DNA from: Limnohabitans sp. JirII-31 | GTDB taxonomy: Bacteria > Pseudomonadota > Gammaproteobacteria > Burkholderiales > Burkholderiaceae_C | Direction of reading: 5' to 3' | Length of the DNA: 64,000 nucleotides | NCBI RefSeq assembly: GCF_002778315.1 | Contig: NZ_NESA01000009.1 | Span: 62,001 to 126,000 of the forward strand | In this document: positions 46,024 through 55,039 of the stretch, piece after piece | Numbering within the stretch: the stretch's first letter is position 1 | Layout: the number at the start of each line of letters is the position of its first letter | The notes under the pieces: model-generated | The model's input: only the letters and a program-made list of their open reading frames with translations | The model's database searches: none | What the model was told of the DNA's origin: nothing | Position numbers and translations under genes: made by a program

Positions 46024-47319
46024 ATGGTTCCCCACCTCATCACGGCCTTGACGGGCCCTATCAACGAGCTTGAGCAACGCATCCTCGATTCCATGCCCGC
46101 TATTGAGCGCTGGTTTCGCTTGGAATGGATGGAGCACACGCCCCCGTTTTACAGCTCGGTCGACATTCGCAACGCAGGCTTCAAGCTCGCGCCCGTTGAC
46201 ACCAACCTGTACCCCGGCGGCTGGAACAACCTGACGCCCGAGATGCTGCCTTTGGCGGTGCAAGCGGCGATGGCCGCGATTGAAAAGATCTGCCCCGAAG
46301 CACGCAACTTGCTGGTGATTCCTGAGAACCACACACGCAACACGTTTTATTTGTCGAACGTGGCGCAGCTGCAGCGCATCTTCCACATGGCGGGTTTGAA
46401 TGTGCGTATCGGTTCGATCAATCCCGAGATCAAAGAAACCACCACCATTGACTTGCCCAACGGGGACAGCGTCACGCTAGAGCCCGTCATTCGCAGCAAA
46501 CGTCGCTTGGGGCTCAAAGACTTTGACCCCTGCACCATCTTGCTCAACAACGACCTGAGCGCGGGCATTCCTGGCATCTTGGAAGACTTGCACGAGCAGT
46601 ACCTGTTGCCACCGCTGCATGCCGGCTGGAGCGTGCGTCGCAAGAGCAAACACTTCGAGTGTTACGAAGAAGTGGCCAAGCGCTTTGGCAAATTGCTGGG
46701 CATCGATCCTTGGTTGATCAACCCCATGTTCAACCAGTGTGGCGAAGTCAACTTCGCCGAGGGCACGGGCATGGAGTGCCTGCAAACCAACGTGGATGCC
46801 TTGCTCACCAAGATCAAGCGCAAATACAAAGAGTACGGCATTCAAGAAAAACCATTCGTCATTGTCAAAGCCGACAACGGCACCTATGGCATGGGCATCA
46901 TGACGGTGCGCGATGTCAAAGACCTTGATGCCTTGAACCGCAGAACACGCAACAAAATGAGCGTCGTCAAAGACGGTCAGGCGGTCAACCAGGTCATCAT
47001 CCAAGAAGGTGTGCTGACCCACGAGCGTTTGAATGACGCCGTGGCCGAGCCCGTGGTCTACATGATGGACCGCTATGTGGTGGGCGGCTTCTATCGCGTG
47101 CATGCCGACCGCGGCATTGACGAAAACTTGAACGCCCCCGGCGCCAGTTTTATACCGTTGGCCTTTGAACAAAGTGCCCACACCCCGCAGCCCGGCGTCA
47201 AACCCGGTGCCAGCACCCCGAACCGTTTTTACATGTACGGTGTGATTGGCCGTTTGGCCATGCTGGCGGCAAGTTATGAACTCGAAGCGACCGATCCGGA
47301 AGCTGAAAACTACGATTGA
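46024..47319 (+). CDS. gshA: Glutamate--cysteine ligase, proteobacterial type
   Basis: This 431-residue enzyme makes gamma-glutamylcysteine, the first step of glutathione synthesis. The sequence is the betaproteobacterial/cyanobacteria-unrelated type ([14 protein letters not shown] near 59-72; [16 protein letters not shown] near 281-296), distinct from E. coli GshA. AGAAGGA precedes the ATG. It is followed by kup and then gshB on the same strand. Confidence 0.93.
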   Translation: MVPHLITALTGPINELEQRILDSMPAIERWFRLEWMEHTPPFYSSVDIRNAGFKLAPVDTNLYPGGWNNLTPEMLPLAVQAAMAAIEKICPEARNLLVIPENHTRNTFYLSNVAQLQRIFHMAGLNVRIGSINPEIKETTTIDLPNGDSVTLEPVIRSKRRLGLKDFDPCTILLNNDLSAGIPGILEDLHEQYLLPPLHAGWSVRRKSKHFECYEEVAKRFGKLLGIDPWLINPMFNQCGEVNFAEGTGMECLQTNVDALLTKIKRKYKEYGIQEKPFVIVKADNGTYGMGIMTVRDVKDLDALNRRTRNKMSVVKDGQAVNQVIIQEGVLTHERLNDAVAEPVVYMMDRYVVGGFYRVHADRGIDENLNAPGASFIPLAFEQSAHTPQPGVKPGASTPNRFYMYGVIGRLAMLAASYELEATDPEAENYD

Positions 47320-47327
47320 GATTTCTG

Positions 47328-49199
47328 ATGGAACAACATGCCAAGTCTTCCCTGGCAGCTTTAACGCTGGGCGCCATTGGCGTTGTGTATGGCGACATCG
47401 GCACCAGCGTGCTGTACGCCATGAAAGAGGTGTTTGGCTCCGGCCATGTGGAGTTCACGCCTGACAATGTCTACGGCATTTTGTCGATCTTCTTTTGGAC
47501 ATTGACCACCATCGTGTCGGTGAAATACGTGGCCTTGGTGCTGCGGGCTGACAACAACGGCGAAGGCGGTTTGGTGGCTATGTTGGCCCTGGCCTCCATG
47601 TCGGTCAAAGACAAACCCAAGCTGCGCAGCAAGATGTTGCTGGTGGGTATTTTTGGCACCTGCTTGTTTTACGGCGACGGTGTGATCACACCGGCCATTT
47701 CGGTGCTGTCGGCGGTCGAAGGTCTGGAAGTGGTGTCGCCCGCTTTCAAGAAATATGTGATCCCACTCACCCTCATCATCTTGTTCGGTTTGTTTGCCGT
47801 TCAAAAGCGTGGCACGGGCGGCATCGGCAAGTTTTTTGGCCCCATCACCGTGGTGTGGTTCATTGCCATTTCTGCGTTGGGTGTTTTTCACATCGCCTCG
47901 CATCCAGAAATTTTGTGGGCCATCAGCCCGTATTACGCACTGAACTTTATCTTCAGCGAGCCCAAAATCACCTTCCTGATTTTGGGTGCCGTGGTGCTGT
48001 GCGTCACCGGGGGTGAGGCGCTGTACGCCGACATGGGGCACTTTGGTAAAAAGCCCATCCGTGTGGCCTGGTTCATGGTGGTCATGCCCGCGTTGACGCT
48101 CAACTACTTTGGCCAAGGCGCTTTGTTGTTGAGCAACCCCGATGCGGTGTCTAACCCCTTCTTCTTGATGGCCCCAGACTGGTTGTTGGTGCCCTTGGTG
48201 GCCCTGGCCACGGCAGCCACGGTGATCGCGTCGCAGGCCTTGATCTCGGGCGCTTTCAGCGTCACCAAACAAGTGGTGCAGTTGGGCTTTTTGCCGCGTC
48301 TGCAAGTGCTGCACACTAGCGTCAAAGACACCGGGCAAATCTACATTCCGTTTGTCAACTGGGGCCTGTTTGCCACCATCGTGTTGGCGGTGATGATGTT
48401 CAAGTCATCCAGCAACTTGGCCGCTGCATACGGCATTGCGGTGTGTACCGACATGCTCATCACCACCGTGTTGACGTTCTTTGTGATTCGCTACAGCTGG
48501 AAATACCCCATGTGGCTGTGTCTGCTGACCACCGGCTTTTTCTTTGTGGTGGACTTCGCCTTCTGGGCCTCGAACTTACTCAAGCTGTTCGAGGGCGGCT
48601 GGTTCCCACTGCTCATTGGCGCCGCCATTTTGATGCTCATGCTCACTTGGCGTGATGGCCGCGACATCTTGAACGACAAGCGCCAAGAAGAAGCGCTCGA
48701 CTTGCCCAGCTTTTTGGAAGCCGTGTTTGTGTCGCCCCCTGTCCGTGTGGATGGCACGGCCGTGTTCTTAACTTCAGGCAAAGGGTCGGTGCCCAACGCC
48801 ATGCTGCACAACCTCAAACACAACAAGGTGCTGCACGCGCAAAACCTGTTTGTGAACGTGCAAAACCACGAGGTGCCTTGGGTCTCCGATGCCGAGCGTT
48901 TGGTGGTTAGCCCCCTGGGTCACGACTGCTGGCAGGTGGTCATCCATTACGGCTTTAAAGACAACCCCGACGTGCCAGGTGCCTTGGCCCAGTTGCGCGG
49001 CATGGGCTGCGAAGTCAGCCCCATGACCACCAGCTATTTCTTGTCGCGCGACAGCATCGTGCCCACCATTGGCACGGGCATGGCGCAGTGGCGTGAAAAA
49101 CTGTTCGCACAAATGCACCTCAACGCCAGCTCTGCCGCTGACTTCTTGAATCTGCCCAGCAACTCGGTGGTCGAGTTGGGCAGCAAGATCGAGATTTAA
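47328..49199 (+). CDS. kup: Low-affinity potassium transporter Kup
   Basis: This 623-residue potassium/proton symporter has about twelve membrane helices (1-450) and a cytoplasmic C-terminal domain. The family start [18 protein letters not shown] is near 11-28 and the [19 protein letters not shown] block near 107-125. It lies 8 bases after gshA and 3 bases before gshB, so it is sandwiched in the glutathione operon. A TTG four codons earlier overlaps the gshA stop and could also serve as start. Confidence 0.94.
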   Translation: MEQHAKSSLAALTLGAIGVVYGDIGTSVLYAMKEVFGSGHVEFTPDNVYGILSIFFWTLTTIVSVKYVALVLRADNNGEGGLVAMLALASMSVKDKPKLRSKMLLVGIFGTCLFYGDGVITPAISVLSAVEGLEVVSPAFKKYVIPLTLIILFGLFAVQKRGTGGIGKFFGPITVVWFIAISALGVFHIASHPEILWAISPYYALNFIFSEPKITFLILGAVVLCVTGGEALYADMGHFGKKPIRVAWFMVVMPALTLNYFGQGALLLSNPDAVSNPFFLMAPDWLLVPLVALATAATVIASQALISGAFSVTKQVVQLGFLPRLQVLHTSVKDTGQIYIPFVNWGLFATIVLAVMMFKSSSNLAAAYGIAVCTDMLITTVLTFFVIRYSWKYPMWLCLLTTGFFFVVDFAFWASNLLKLFEGGWFPLLIGAAILMLMLTWRDGRDILNDKRQEEALDLPSFLEAVFVSPPVRVDGTAVFLTSGKGSVPNAMLHNLKHNKVLHAQNLFVNVQNHEVPWVSDAERLVVSPLGHDCWQVVIHYGFKDNPDVPGALAQLRGMGCEVSPMTTSYFLSRDSIVPTIGTGMAQWREKLFAQMHLNASSAADFLNLPSNSVVELGSKIEI

Positions 49200-49202
49200 A
49201 CC

Positions 49203-50153
49203 ATGCACATCCTCTTCGTGGCTGACCCTCTGGCGTCTTTCAAAATTTACAAAGACACCACCTTCGCCATGATGCGCGAAGCACAACAGCGCGGCCACCA
49301 GGTGTTGGCGTGCGAGCCACACGACATCGTGTGGCAAAGCGGGCAGAAGGTCACCACGCGGGCCCAGCGCATTCGCCTCACGGGGGACACCGACGCATGG
49401 TTTCAGGTGCAAGGTGTCGACGAGCACCTGGCCTTGCACAGCGTGGACGCGGTGGTCATGCGCAAAGACCCGCCGTTCGACAGCGAATACTTTTACGCCA
49501 CCCACTTGTTGGAGCAAGCCGAGCGCGAAGGCGCCCGGGTGTTCAACAAGCCCGCCGCGTTGCGCGACCATCCTGAGAAATTGGCCATTCTGGAGTTTGC
49601 GCAATTCATCAGTCCCACGCTGGTGACACGCGATGCGCAAGCCATCAAAGACTTTCATGCGCAGCACCAAGACATCATCTTGAAGCCGCTCGACGGCATG
49701 GGCGGCATGGGCATTTTTCGTGTCAAAGCCGATGGTTTGAATCTGGGTGCCATCATTGAAACCCTCAACCGCGACGGTGCCCAAACCGTGATGGTGCAAA
49801 AGTTTTTACCGGCCATTGCGCAGGGCGACAAACGCGTGTTGGTGATTGGTGGCCAAGTGGTGCCTTATTGCTTGGCACGCATTCCTCAGGGCGGTGAAGT
49901 GCGTGGCAACTTGGCCGCAGGCGGCAAAGGCGTGGCACAAGCCATTTCACCGCGTGACCGTGAAATTGCCGAGGCGCTGGGCCCGGTGCTGGCGGCACGG
50001 GGTTTGTTGTTGGTCGGCTTAGACGTCATTGGTGACTGCCTGACCGAGGTGAACGTCACCAGCCCGACGTGCTTTCAAGAAATCTTTGACCAAACCGGCT
50101 GCAACGTGGCGGCTTTGTTTGTGGACGCGCTGGAGGCAGCGGTGCGTCACTGA
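49203..50153 (+). CDS. gshB: Glutathione synthetase
   Basis: This 316-residue ATP-grasp enzyme adds glycine to gamma-glutamylcysteine. The N-terminal part starts HILFVADPLASFKIYKDTTF. The ATP-grasp motifs are DIILKPLDGMGGMGIFRV near 157-174 and LTEVNVTSPTCFQEI near 280-294. It completes the gshA-kup-gshB unit. The stop is 5 bases from the stop of the convergent glycine-zipper gene. Confidence 0.96.
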   Translation: MHILFVADPLASFKIYKDTTFAMMREAQQRGHQVLACEPHDIVWQSGQKVTTRAQRIRLTGDTDAWFQVQGVDEHLALHSVDAVVMRKDPPFDSEYFYATHLLEQAEREGARVFNKPAALRDHPEKLAILEFAQFISPTLVTRDAQAIKDFHAQHQDIILKPLDGMGGMGIFRVKADGLNLGAIIETLNRDGAQTVMVQKFLPAIAQGDKRVLVIGGQVVPYCLARIPQGGEVRGNLAAGGKGVAQAISPRDREIAEALGPVLAARGLLLVGLDVIGDCLTEVNVTSPTCFQEIFDQTGCNVAALFVDALEAAVRH

Positions 50154-50158
50154 TCAGG

Positions 50159-50779
50159 TCAAGGTCGAGAAAGTTGGTTGTTCTCCACCCGGACCATGTC
50201 ACCCACCCGGTATCCGGGATGGCTGGCATATTCAAAGTTTGACGTGTGACCGTTGGGCATTTTGACGGTGACAGTCCACACCTTGTGGGTGTTCACGCGT
50301 TTTTCGATTTCTTTGCCTGCATACGCCCCACCTGCAGCCCCGGCTGCCGTGGCCAAGTCCTTGCCAAAACCGCCCCCCAATTGATGGCCTAGCACCGCAC
50401 CCACAACGCCTCCGGTGATCATGCCGACGGCGCTGCCCTCGCTGGCCTTTTCGGTCTGGCTGACTGCAACGACCTGTGCGCAATCTGGGCAATTGGCAAC
50501 TGTCGTGGCGTTCGATGCATTAACGCCCATGCGCGCTTTGGCGCTGGCCATGGCGTTGTCGTACTCGGTCTTTGCATCGCGCTTGCACTGCATGCGGCTG
50601 GCGGCTGTCGGTTCACTGTTGCAAAGTCTCTGATCTTCCTTGTAACGCGTGGCAGCCAGCTTGCTGTCGGCGGTGTACTGGGTTTGGGATGAAGACGCGG
50701 TCTGTGCCTGCACCCATCCCGCCGTGAACATTGCCATGACGACGAGAGCCGCCTGGCGAGCGTTGGATCGTTGATGCAT
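50159..50779 (-). CDS. Exported glycine-zipper protein
   Basis: This 206-residue protein has a signal peptide (cleavage near AQA, residue 26) and a lysine/alanine-rich helical region with a cysteine pair (CPDC near 97-100). A glycine-zipper segment follows (GMITGGVVGAVLGHQLGGGFG near 118-138), then a small C-terminal SH3-like part (GYRVGDMVRVENNQL). It resembles the 17-kDa surface antigen/SlyB group that spans or lines the outer membrane. CTCCTT-type complement upstream shows a strong ribosome binding site. Its function is unknown. Confidence 0.82.
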   Translation of the reverse strand: MHQRSNARQAALVVMAMFTAGWVQAQTASSSQTQYTADSKLAATRYKEDQRLCNSEPTAASRMQCKRDAKTEYDNAMASAKARMGVNASNATTVANCPDCAQVVAVSQTEKASEGSAVGMITGGVVGAVLGHQLGGGFGKDLATAAGAAGGAYAGKEIEKRVNTHKVWTVTVKMPNGHTSNFEYASHPGYRVGDMVRVENNQLSRP

Positions 50780-50924
50780 AACCCCTCCTTCAGTGAAGTA
50801 AGAAAAACCAAAGTGATGCTTATTTCATTATTGAGTAAGGCGTACTTTCATGCAATGAGGCGCTTTTTGAAATGTGGGCCAACGATCAATGGCGGGTTTG
50901 CCGTGATAGCAAACAGACACAACG
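50780..50924. other. Intergenic region before the glycine-zipper gene
   Basis: This 145-base gap lies between two minus-strand genes and is AT-rich near the glycine-zipper start, consistent with a promoter. I see no strong hairpin with a T run for the upstream amidotransferase. Confidence 0.4.
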
Positions 50925-51704
50925 TCACACCGAAACAACCTCTCCATCCACAAACACCTTCAACTCACCCGGCGCAAACGGTGTCCACAGTTCGTTGGTG
51001 GTCAGCGGTTCGGTCACCACCACCGCCACCCGGTCATCGGGTGAGGCATGTTCTGCAAAGTTGATGCTGATGTCTTGGTCGCTCAAGGTGGCGGTGGCAA
51101 ACGGATGCCGGCGCTCGATGTACCACAGGCGGGTGGATGCATGCGCCCACAGCGCCTGCCCGTTGGAGAGTAAAAAGTTGAAGGTGCCATGCTTGGCAAT
51201 GCGGGGCACCAACTCGCGCAGTGTCAGCGTCAGCTCTGCCACCGATGGCACGTTGGCATGTGACTTGGCCAGCTCTTGCATCAACCAGCAAAACGCTTGT
51301 TCGCTGTCGGTTTGCCCCACCGGTTTGAAGTTGCCGTGCAAGCGGGGCGCATAGTTTTCTAAATTGCCGTTGTGTGCAAACACCCAGTAGCGGCCCCACA
51401 GCTCGCGCACAAATGGGTGGCAGTTTTCTAGCGCTGTCTTGCCTTGCGTGGCCTTGCGGATATGCGAAATCACGTTGCGGCTTTTGATGGGGTAGCGGCG
51501 AATCAGCTCGGCCACGGGCGAGGTGCTGGCAGGCAAATGGTCGATGAAGTGGCGCAGGCCCCGGTCATGTTCAGAGCCTTCAAAAAACGCAATGCCCCAG
51601 CCATCGGCATGGTGGTCGGTCACGCCAGCGCGTTGTGCGAACCCGGTGAAGCTGAAGGTCGCATCGGTGGGGTTTTTACAGTTCAGGCCGAGGAGTTGAC
51701 ACAT
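50925..51704 (-). CDS. Class II glutamine amidotransferase, YafJ-like
   Basis: This 259-residue protein has the N-terminal nucleophile fold. Catalytic Cys2 follows the initiator (MCQLLGLNCKNP), and HADGWGIAFF (near 32-41) and FAHNGNLEN (near 109-117) match the glutaminase core. No synthase domain is attached, as in YafJ and DUG3-like proteins, which may degrade gamma-glutamyl compounds including glutathione. It follows the DHA2 exporter with 6 bases between, so they share an operon. Confidence 0.88.
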   Translation of the reverse strand: MCQLLGLNCKNPTDATFSFTGFAQRAGVTDHHADGWGIAFFEGSEHDRGLRHFIDHLPASTSPVAELIRRYPIKSRNVISHIRKATQGKTALENCHPFVRELWGRYWVFAHNGNLENYAPRLHGNFKPVGQTDSEQAFCWLMQELAKSHANVPSVAELTLTLRELVPRIAKHGTFNFLLSNGQALWAHASTRLWYIERRHPFATATLSDQDISINFAEHASPDDRVAVVVTEPLTTNELWTPFAPGELKVFVDGEVVSV

Positions 51705-51710
51705 GGTGGC

Positions 51711-53183
51711 TTATTTCGATTCAGCGAGTGCGGGGTGACGGACGTCACGAATTTTCCAGGCTGCCAGCATGGCCAGCGCACACACGGCAGCCAACAACAA
51801 GAACACTTCGTCAAACGCCGCCAAACGTGCCAGCGAGGTGGTGGTGTTGGTCAGCGTGTCGCCATGCGCGGCCAGTCGCCACTCCAGCAAGATGCCGCAC
51901 AAGCTCACGCCTGCGGCACCACCGAGCATGCGCAAAAAGTTGATGGTGCTTGCACCTTGAGGAATCAGTTGTGTATTTAGGCTGCGCATGGCGCCAATGT
52001 TGAGTGATGGCAATACAAAGCCCAAGCCAATGCGGCCCAGCACAGCCAACACCACCAAGATCCAAAGTGCCGTGTGCAGGTTGACGATCAACATCAACGC
52101 AAACGACAGCGCGAGCAGCGCCAAACCAAAACTCACCAACAAGTGCGTGGGGTGGGTGCTGGAGTAGCGACCCACGATGGCAATGGTCAACGCCAGCACC
52201 AAGCCGGCAGGCAGCAGCAAGGTGCCGACGTGGCTGGCAGACAGGCCCAGGCCCAATTGCAGATAGACCGGAATCAAATAGGTCGAGCCAAACAGCGCAA
52301 TGCCGTAAATGAAGGCCACCACCGTGCCCATGGCGAACGGGCGGTGCGCGAACAGCGCCAAGTTCATCAAAGGCAGACCGTCGCGTGCAATTTGCCAGCG
52401 CTGCCAAGCAATGAAGCCCGCCAAGCAGGCCAGGGTGGCCAACAGCAAGCCCATCGACAGGCTGTACTGACCACGATGCAGCATCACCAAACCGTTGAGC
52501 AGACACAAGGTGCCCACAGTGGCCAGAGCCAAACCGCCAATGTCTAGAGTGGGCTTGCCATGGTTGGCGCTCACGCCGCCCGGTGCGGTGGTGGGGACAT
52601 AGCGGTACGACAGCCACAGCGATGCCGCACAGAACGGCACCACCATGAAAAACAACGAACGCCAGCCAAACATGTCCACCAGCAAGCCGCCAATACTCGG
52701 GCCAATCGCGGGTGCCAGCACCACGCCCATGCCAAACCAGCTATTCGCACGGCCTTGTTCTGAGGTGTCGAACGCGCGCAAGATGATGATGGCCGGTATG
52801 GGTTGCACCACCCCTGCGGCCAAGCCCTCGGCCACACGGGCCACCAGCACCAAGTTGTAGTCGGTGGACAAGCCACCCGCAATGCCCGCACTGGCCAGCA
52901 GCAGCATGCAGCCGGTGTAGGTGCGGCGGTAGCCAAAGCGCACCAGCAGCCAAGGGGTGGTCAGCATCGACACGGTCATGGCCACCATGAAGCCCGAGCT
53001 CACCCACTGGGCTTGCTCTTGGCCGATGGCAAATTGCCGGCTCATGTCAGGAATGCCCACGTTCATGATGGTCGACGAAATGATGGCCGCCATCGAGCCA
53101 ATCATCACCGTGGCCAACAGCAGCCAACGGTGACGCGTGCCGTAACGGCTTTGCAGTTCTGCCAGTGAGCCGCGTTCAGACAT
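51711..53183 (-). CDS. DHA2-family MFS drug exporter
   Basis: This 490-residue protein has about 14 hydrophobic helices, the DHA2 layout of EmrB-type exporters. Early motifs include IMNVGIPDMSRQF and QAQWVSSGFMVAMTV, and the MFS loop LVRFGYRRTY. The ATG at 53183 is preceded by AGGGG; upstream residues in frame are not family-like. No EmrA-type partner is present. It is the first gene of the unit with YafJ. Confidence 0.87.
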   Translation of the reverse strand: MSERGSLAELQSRYGTRHRWLLLATVMIGSMAAIISSTIMNVGIPDMSRQFAIGQEQAQWVSSGFMVAMTVSMLTTPWLLVRFGYRRTYTGCMLLLASAGIAGGLSTDYNLVLVARVAEGLAAGVVQPIPAIIILRAFDTSEQGRANSWFGMGVVLAPAIGPSIGGLLVDMFGWRSLFFMVVPFCAASLWLSYRYVPTTAPGGVSANHGKPTLDIGGLALATVGTLCLLNGLVMLHRGQYSLSMGLLLATLACLAGFIAWQRWQIARDGLPLMNLALFAHRPFAMGTVVAFIYGIALFGSTYLIPVYLQLGLGLSASHVGTLLLPAGLVLALTIAIVGRYSSTHPTHLLVSFGLALLALSFALMLIVNLHTALWILVVLAVLGRIGLGFVLPSLNIGAMRSLNTQLIPQGASTINFLRMLGGAAGVSLCGILLEWRLAAHGDTLTNTTTSLARLAAFDEVFLLLAAVCALAMLAAWKIRDVRHPALAESK

Positions 53184-53331
53184 GAGGTGCCCCTGGGGTC
53201 GACGCAGTTCCCAACGCACACCGATTGGGGCCGCCGCACAAAGGGCAGGTGCGGGGGTCAACGGGGGCTGAGTGCAAGGCTGTCATGGCCAAAGTGTAGC
53301 GAGGCAGAGCAGGCAAAATGCATGTCTTGTG

Positions 53332-54531
53332 ATGTACGAATTTCCTCCCACGCTCCAAGCTGCGCATGAACGCCTGAGCTTGGTCGACCCCAAGCACTAC
53401 GCCTATTCGCGCAACGACTTGACGGGTGCAGTCAGCTATTTATCGCCGTATTTGACGCATGGTTTCTTAAGCGTGCCCGATGTAGCCACTGTCATGTACC
53501 ACCGCCACCGCTTAGGGCTGCAACATAAACTCATGATGGAGTTGGGCTGGCGCGAGTACTACCAGCACCTGCATCAGCATTGGGGTGAAGCCGGCATTGC
53601 GGCTTCGCTGCACGAAGGGGTCTTGCCTGAGTCGGCGTATCACACAGAGTTACCCGACGACGTGCGCCATGCTTGCACCCGCGTGCCCGTGATTGACCAA
53701 GCCGTGTCAACGCTCTACGCCAGTGGTTATTTGCACAACCACGCGCGCTTGTGGTTGGCCAGTTATTTGGTGCATCTGCGCAAAGTGCATTGGCGCGTGG
53801 CCGCCGACTGGCTGTATGGCCACTTGCTCGATGGCGACTTGGCCAGCAACTACCTCAGTTGGCAGTGGGTGGCAGGCACGGGCAGCAACAAACCGTATTT
53901 GTTCAACGCCGACAACGTCGAGAAATTTGCCCCTGCGCCCTGGCACAGCCGAGGCACCTTGCTCGACACCAGCTACGAAACCCTGGACATCTTGGCGCAC
54001 AACCCCGCCACCGTGACGCAAGCCGGTGACCGCAACGATGCTGGCGTGGATGAACCCCAGGTGTACAGCGCGCCCCCTGAACACCTGGGTTTCACGGCAG
54101 CACGTGCCGACTGTGTGGCCGGCCGTCAGGTGTGGCTGGTGCACCCCTGGGCGCTGGCGGATGTCCCCGCCGATGTACCCAGTGATGTGGTGGTAGTGGC
54201 CGCTTCGTGGTCTGAGCACACCCACGCGCACCCGTGGGATACGCGACGTTGGCAGTTCGTGGGCGATCGCATGGCAGCCCTCACCCCGCACCGCTGGTGG
54301 AGCAGCGTGCCCGAGATGGAGGCGGTGTTGGCCCAGGCCCACACCGTGCACACCGTGGCGCATCTGCGTTTGCCAGACATGCCGACAGTGCCTTGGCAGC
54401 AACGTGCAGCGCCGAGGTTGTTTCGTGACCTGGACAAGCCTTGTGACTCATTTTCAAAATGGTGGGTGCAGGTCAACAAAGGGGTGCGCCATTTGCAGCA
54501 GCTGGTCTACCCCACCGCGCCACGGGCCTGA
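53332..54531 (+). CDS. Photolyase/cryptochrome FAD-binding-domain protein with reversed domain order
   Basis: This 399-residue protein begins with the FAD-binding helical domain of photolyases instead of ending with it. YSRNDLTGAVSYLSPYLTHG lies near 24-43, ELGWREYYQHLHQHW near 72-86, VIDQAVSTLYASGYLHNHAR near 118-137 and DGDLASNYLSWQWVAGTGSN near 165-184. The remaining 150 residues contain WLVHPWALADVP, a VVVVAASWSE strand and RRWQFVGDRMAALTP. Those segments resemble the strands and helix of the photolyase antenna domain, which normally comes first. It could repair UV lesions or act as a light sensor. The ATG reading YEFPPTLQ is chosen as start. Confidence 0.82.
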   Translation: MYEFPPTLQAAHERLSLVDPKHYAYSRNDLTGAVSYLSPYLTHGFLSVPDVATVMYHRHRLGLQHKLMMELGWREYYQHLHQHWGEAGIAASLHEGVLPESAYHTELPDDVRHACTRVPVIDQAVSTLYASGYLHNHARLWLASYLVHLRKVHWRVAADWLYGHLLDGDLASNYLSWQWVAGTGSNKPYLFNADNVEKFAPAPWHSRGTLLDTSYETLDILAHNPATVTQAGDRNDAGVDEPQVYSAPPEHLGFTAARADCVAGRQVWLVHPWALADVPADVPSDVVVVAASWSEHTHAHPWDTRRWQFVGDRMAALTPHRWWSSVPEMEAVLAQAHTVHTVAHLRLPDMPTVPWQQRAAPRLFRDLDKPCDSFSKWWVQVNKGVRHLQQLVYPTAPRA

Positions 54532-54545
54532 CGCGCAGCTGCGTT

Positions 54546-54941
54546 TCACTCGCCAGGTGCCGGGCGCACCGCCACCACAAAGTACTGGGTCTCGCCAAAG
54601 CACTCGGGCAAGCCTTTGTGTTGCGCGTACTCCATCACCACCTTCTGACCGATGTGGGCGTTGATCTGGTCGGCTATCGCGTTGTCACGCACAGTGAAGG
54701 CAAACTTTTCGGGAATGGCGGGCATGGTGGCCAACGCCCGCACTTGCTCGCCCTCCCATGTTTTACAGACCCAACCCTTGTAGGAGAGCTTTTGCACATA
54801 GCCCACGCTCTCGCCACGCGAGTAGGTGAAGTGGTAAGCAAATAGCAGGTACAGCCCAGCCAGCAGCACCACGGTCAACACCAAACCGATGAGGGTGCGC
54901 AGTGCGAAGCGCACCAGTGTTTGTGCGTATGAGTTGGACAT
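54546..54941 (-). CDS. Conserved single-pass membrane protein of unknown function
   Basis: This 131-residue protein has one N-terminal membrane helix (about 14-36) and a soluble domain of about 90 residues. The domain has conserved-looking features: SRGESVGYVQKLSYKGW near 41-57 and two cysteines (VCKTWEGE, PECFGE). An AGGA site lies just before the ATG. Such proteins occur in many Burkholderiales, sometimes misnamed after unrelated enzymes. I cannot assign a role. It lies downstream of glcB but a terminator separates them. Confidence 0.7.
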   Translation of the reverse strand: MSNSYAQTLVRFALRTLIGLVLTVVLLAGLYLLFAYHFTYSRGESVGYVQKLSYKGWVCKTWEGEQVRALATMPAIPEKFAFTVRDNAIADQINAHIGQKVVMEYAQHKGLPECFGETQYFVVAVRPAPGE

Positions 54942-54984
54942 GTGTATTCCTAAAGGAGATAGAGCTTGATCATAGTAACTTGAT

Positions 54985-55014
54985 CAAAACAAACGGCACC
55001 CGCAGGTGCCGTTT
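54985..55014 (-). terminator. Intrinsic terminator after glcB
   Basis: AAACGGCACC and GGTGCCGTTT form a perfect ten-base stem with a four-base loop. On the minus strand the stem runs into TGTTTTG. It lies between the glcB stop and the small membrane-protein gene. Confidence 0.75.
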
Positions 55015-55039
55015 GTCAGGGGCTGCGGTTGACCTGCCT

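Noticed and set aside
54968-54988. Repeated TTGATCA between the small membrane-protein gene and the glcB terminator
   Set aside because: TGATCA is self-complementary and short; two copies close together are not strong evidence of an operator.
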